From Planctomycetaceae bacterium (GTDB lineage Bacteria > Planctomycetota > Planctomycetia > Pirellulales > UBA1268): a stretch of DNA of 15,534 nt. Positions 15,220-15,534 of this stretch are shown here, in pieces. Made by a program: the position numbers and the translations under genes. The notes beneath the pieces are model-generated. The model was not told the origin of the DNA. It made no database searches and was given only the letters and a program-made list of their open reading frames with translations. The stretch is taken from assembly GCA_009691925.1 (NCBI GenBank), contig SIAG01000041.1:1-15534 (forward strand), read 5' to 3'. How positions within the stretch are numbered: the first letter of the stretch is position 1; every line of letters starts with the position of its first letter.

Positions 15220-15534
15220 TCAATCGATGGTTACCAGCGCGAAGGCGGGGGGGAGAAGGGGCGTCATGACCCTCCCTTCCCCGCGACCATGGGCCGGCTC
15301 CGGGGCCAGACCGCTGCGCGGACCAGTCGGAATCCAGTCGGGAAGATCGACCCCCGTTTGGTCGCCAAGGCGAAACAGGCTTTGCAGGGACTGGTAATTC
15401 AGGGACGTCAGCCCGTGGAGGCTTGCCTTCCCGCGGCGTGTGGCGAGGGTGTCCGCGGCCGTGGGTGACAAGGTCGCCAGGCCGTTGAGGCAGAGATGGC
15501 CACGGTGCCGGGCGAGGGCCACGATCACCCCCTC
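15220..15534 (-). CDS. 23-residue-repeat protein, C-terminal end only
   Basis: The frame is open to the end of the window, so the start lies beyond 15534; 104 residues are visible, ending at the TGA at 15222-15220. The first part holds two units of a 23-residue repeat: ALARHRGHL-x-LNGLATLS (from residue 6) and TLATRRGKASLHGLTSL (from residue 29), with pattern A/T-L-A-x-x-R-G-x-x-x-L-x-G-L-x-x-L. Leucine spacing and the small residue turn suggest a solenoid of leucine-rich-repeat type. Similar L-x-GL-T-x-L repeats occur in planctomycete proteins, as far as I recall. The last 50 residues are non-repetitive, Pro/Gly/Arg-rich. It converges on purB with 31 bp between the stops. Cell location and function cannot be judged without the N-terminus. 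Confidence 0.65.
   Translation of the reverse strand, partial: EGVIVALARHRGHLCLNGLATLSPTAADTLATRRGKASLHGLTSLNYQSLQSLFRLGDQTGVDLPDWIPTGPRSGLAPEPAHGRGEGRVMTPLLPPAFALVTID

Overview
The window reads as high-GC chromosomal DNA from a member of the Planctomycetota. The evidence is indirect but consistent. There is a secreted LolA-like protein of the type seen in planctomycetes, a family of planctomycete-like envelope lipoproteins, a Cys-rich lipoprotein ending in a DUF11 domain, a 23-residue repeat protein, and very high G+C with strong third-position bias. That bias leaves long open antisense frames. No tRNA, rRNA, transposase, integrase or CRISPR array is visible, so nothing marks the window as a mobile island.

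Layout. (1) 1-939: the 3' part of a pdxA-type gene, ending 7 bp from a convergent secreted-protein gene (947-2089, minus). (2) 2291-5934: a plus-strand envelope cluster. It holds a lipoprotein and a smaller exported protein that share one uncharacterised domain of about 140 residues. These are followed by a Cys-rich DUF11 lipoprotein whose start overlaps the preceding stop. Two stem-loops separate the first gene from the other two. (3) 6205-8540: a secreted TlpA-type thioredoxin with a large N-terminal helical region, overlapping a PLP aminotransferase. A promoter-like pair of hexamers with a perfect 14-bp palindrome in its spacer lies just upstream. (4) 8767-10436, minus: clpX, preceded by a small membrane protein with a SHOCT-like tail. 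(5) 10677-15188, plus: a secreted protein made of two copies of an Ig-like/Asp-box module, then holA (DNA polymerase III delta) overlapping purB. (6) 15220-15534, minus: the C-terminal end of a 23-residue-repeat protein that runs out of the window.

How the genes fit together. Housekeeping genes (pdxA, clpX, holA, purB) alternate with secreted or envelope proteins of unknown function. The least described part is the 2291-5934 cluster. It may encode an envelope assembly in which two related exported proteins work with a disulfide-rich lipoprotein, followed downstream by an exported thiol-disulfide protein. That link is an inference from gene order and cysteine content.

Starts were chosen by signal peptides, family length, overlaps and ribosome-binding sites. 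Most genes here lack a clear Shine-Dalgarno sequence, so several starts are uncertain.
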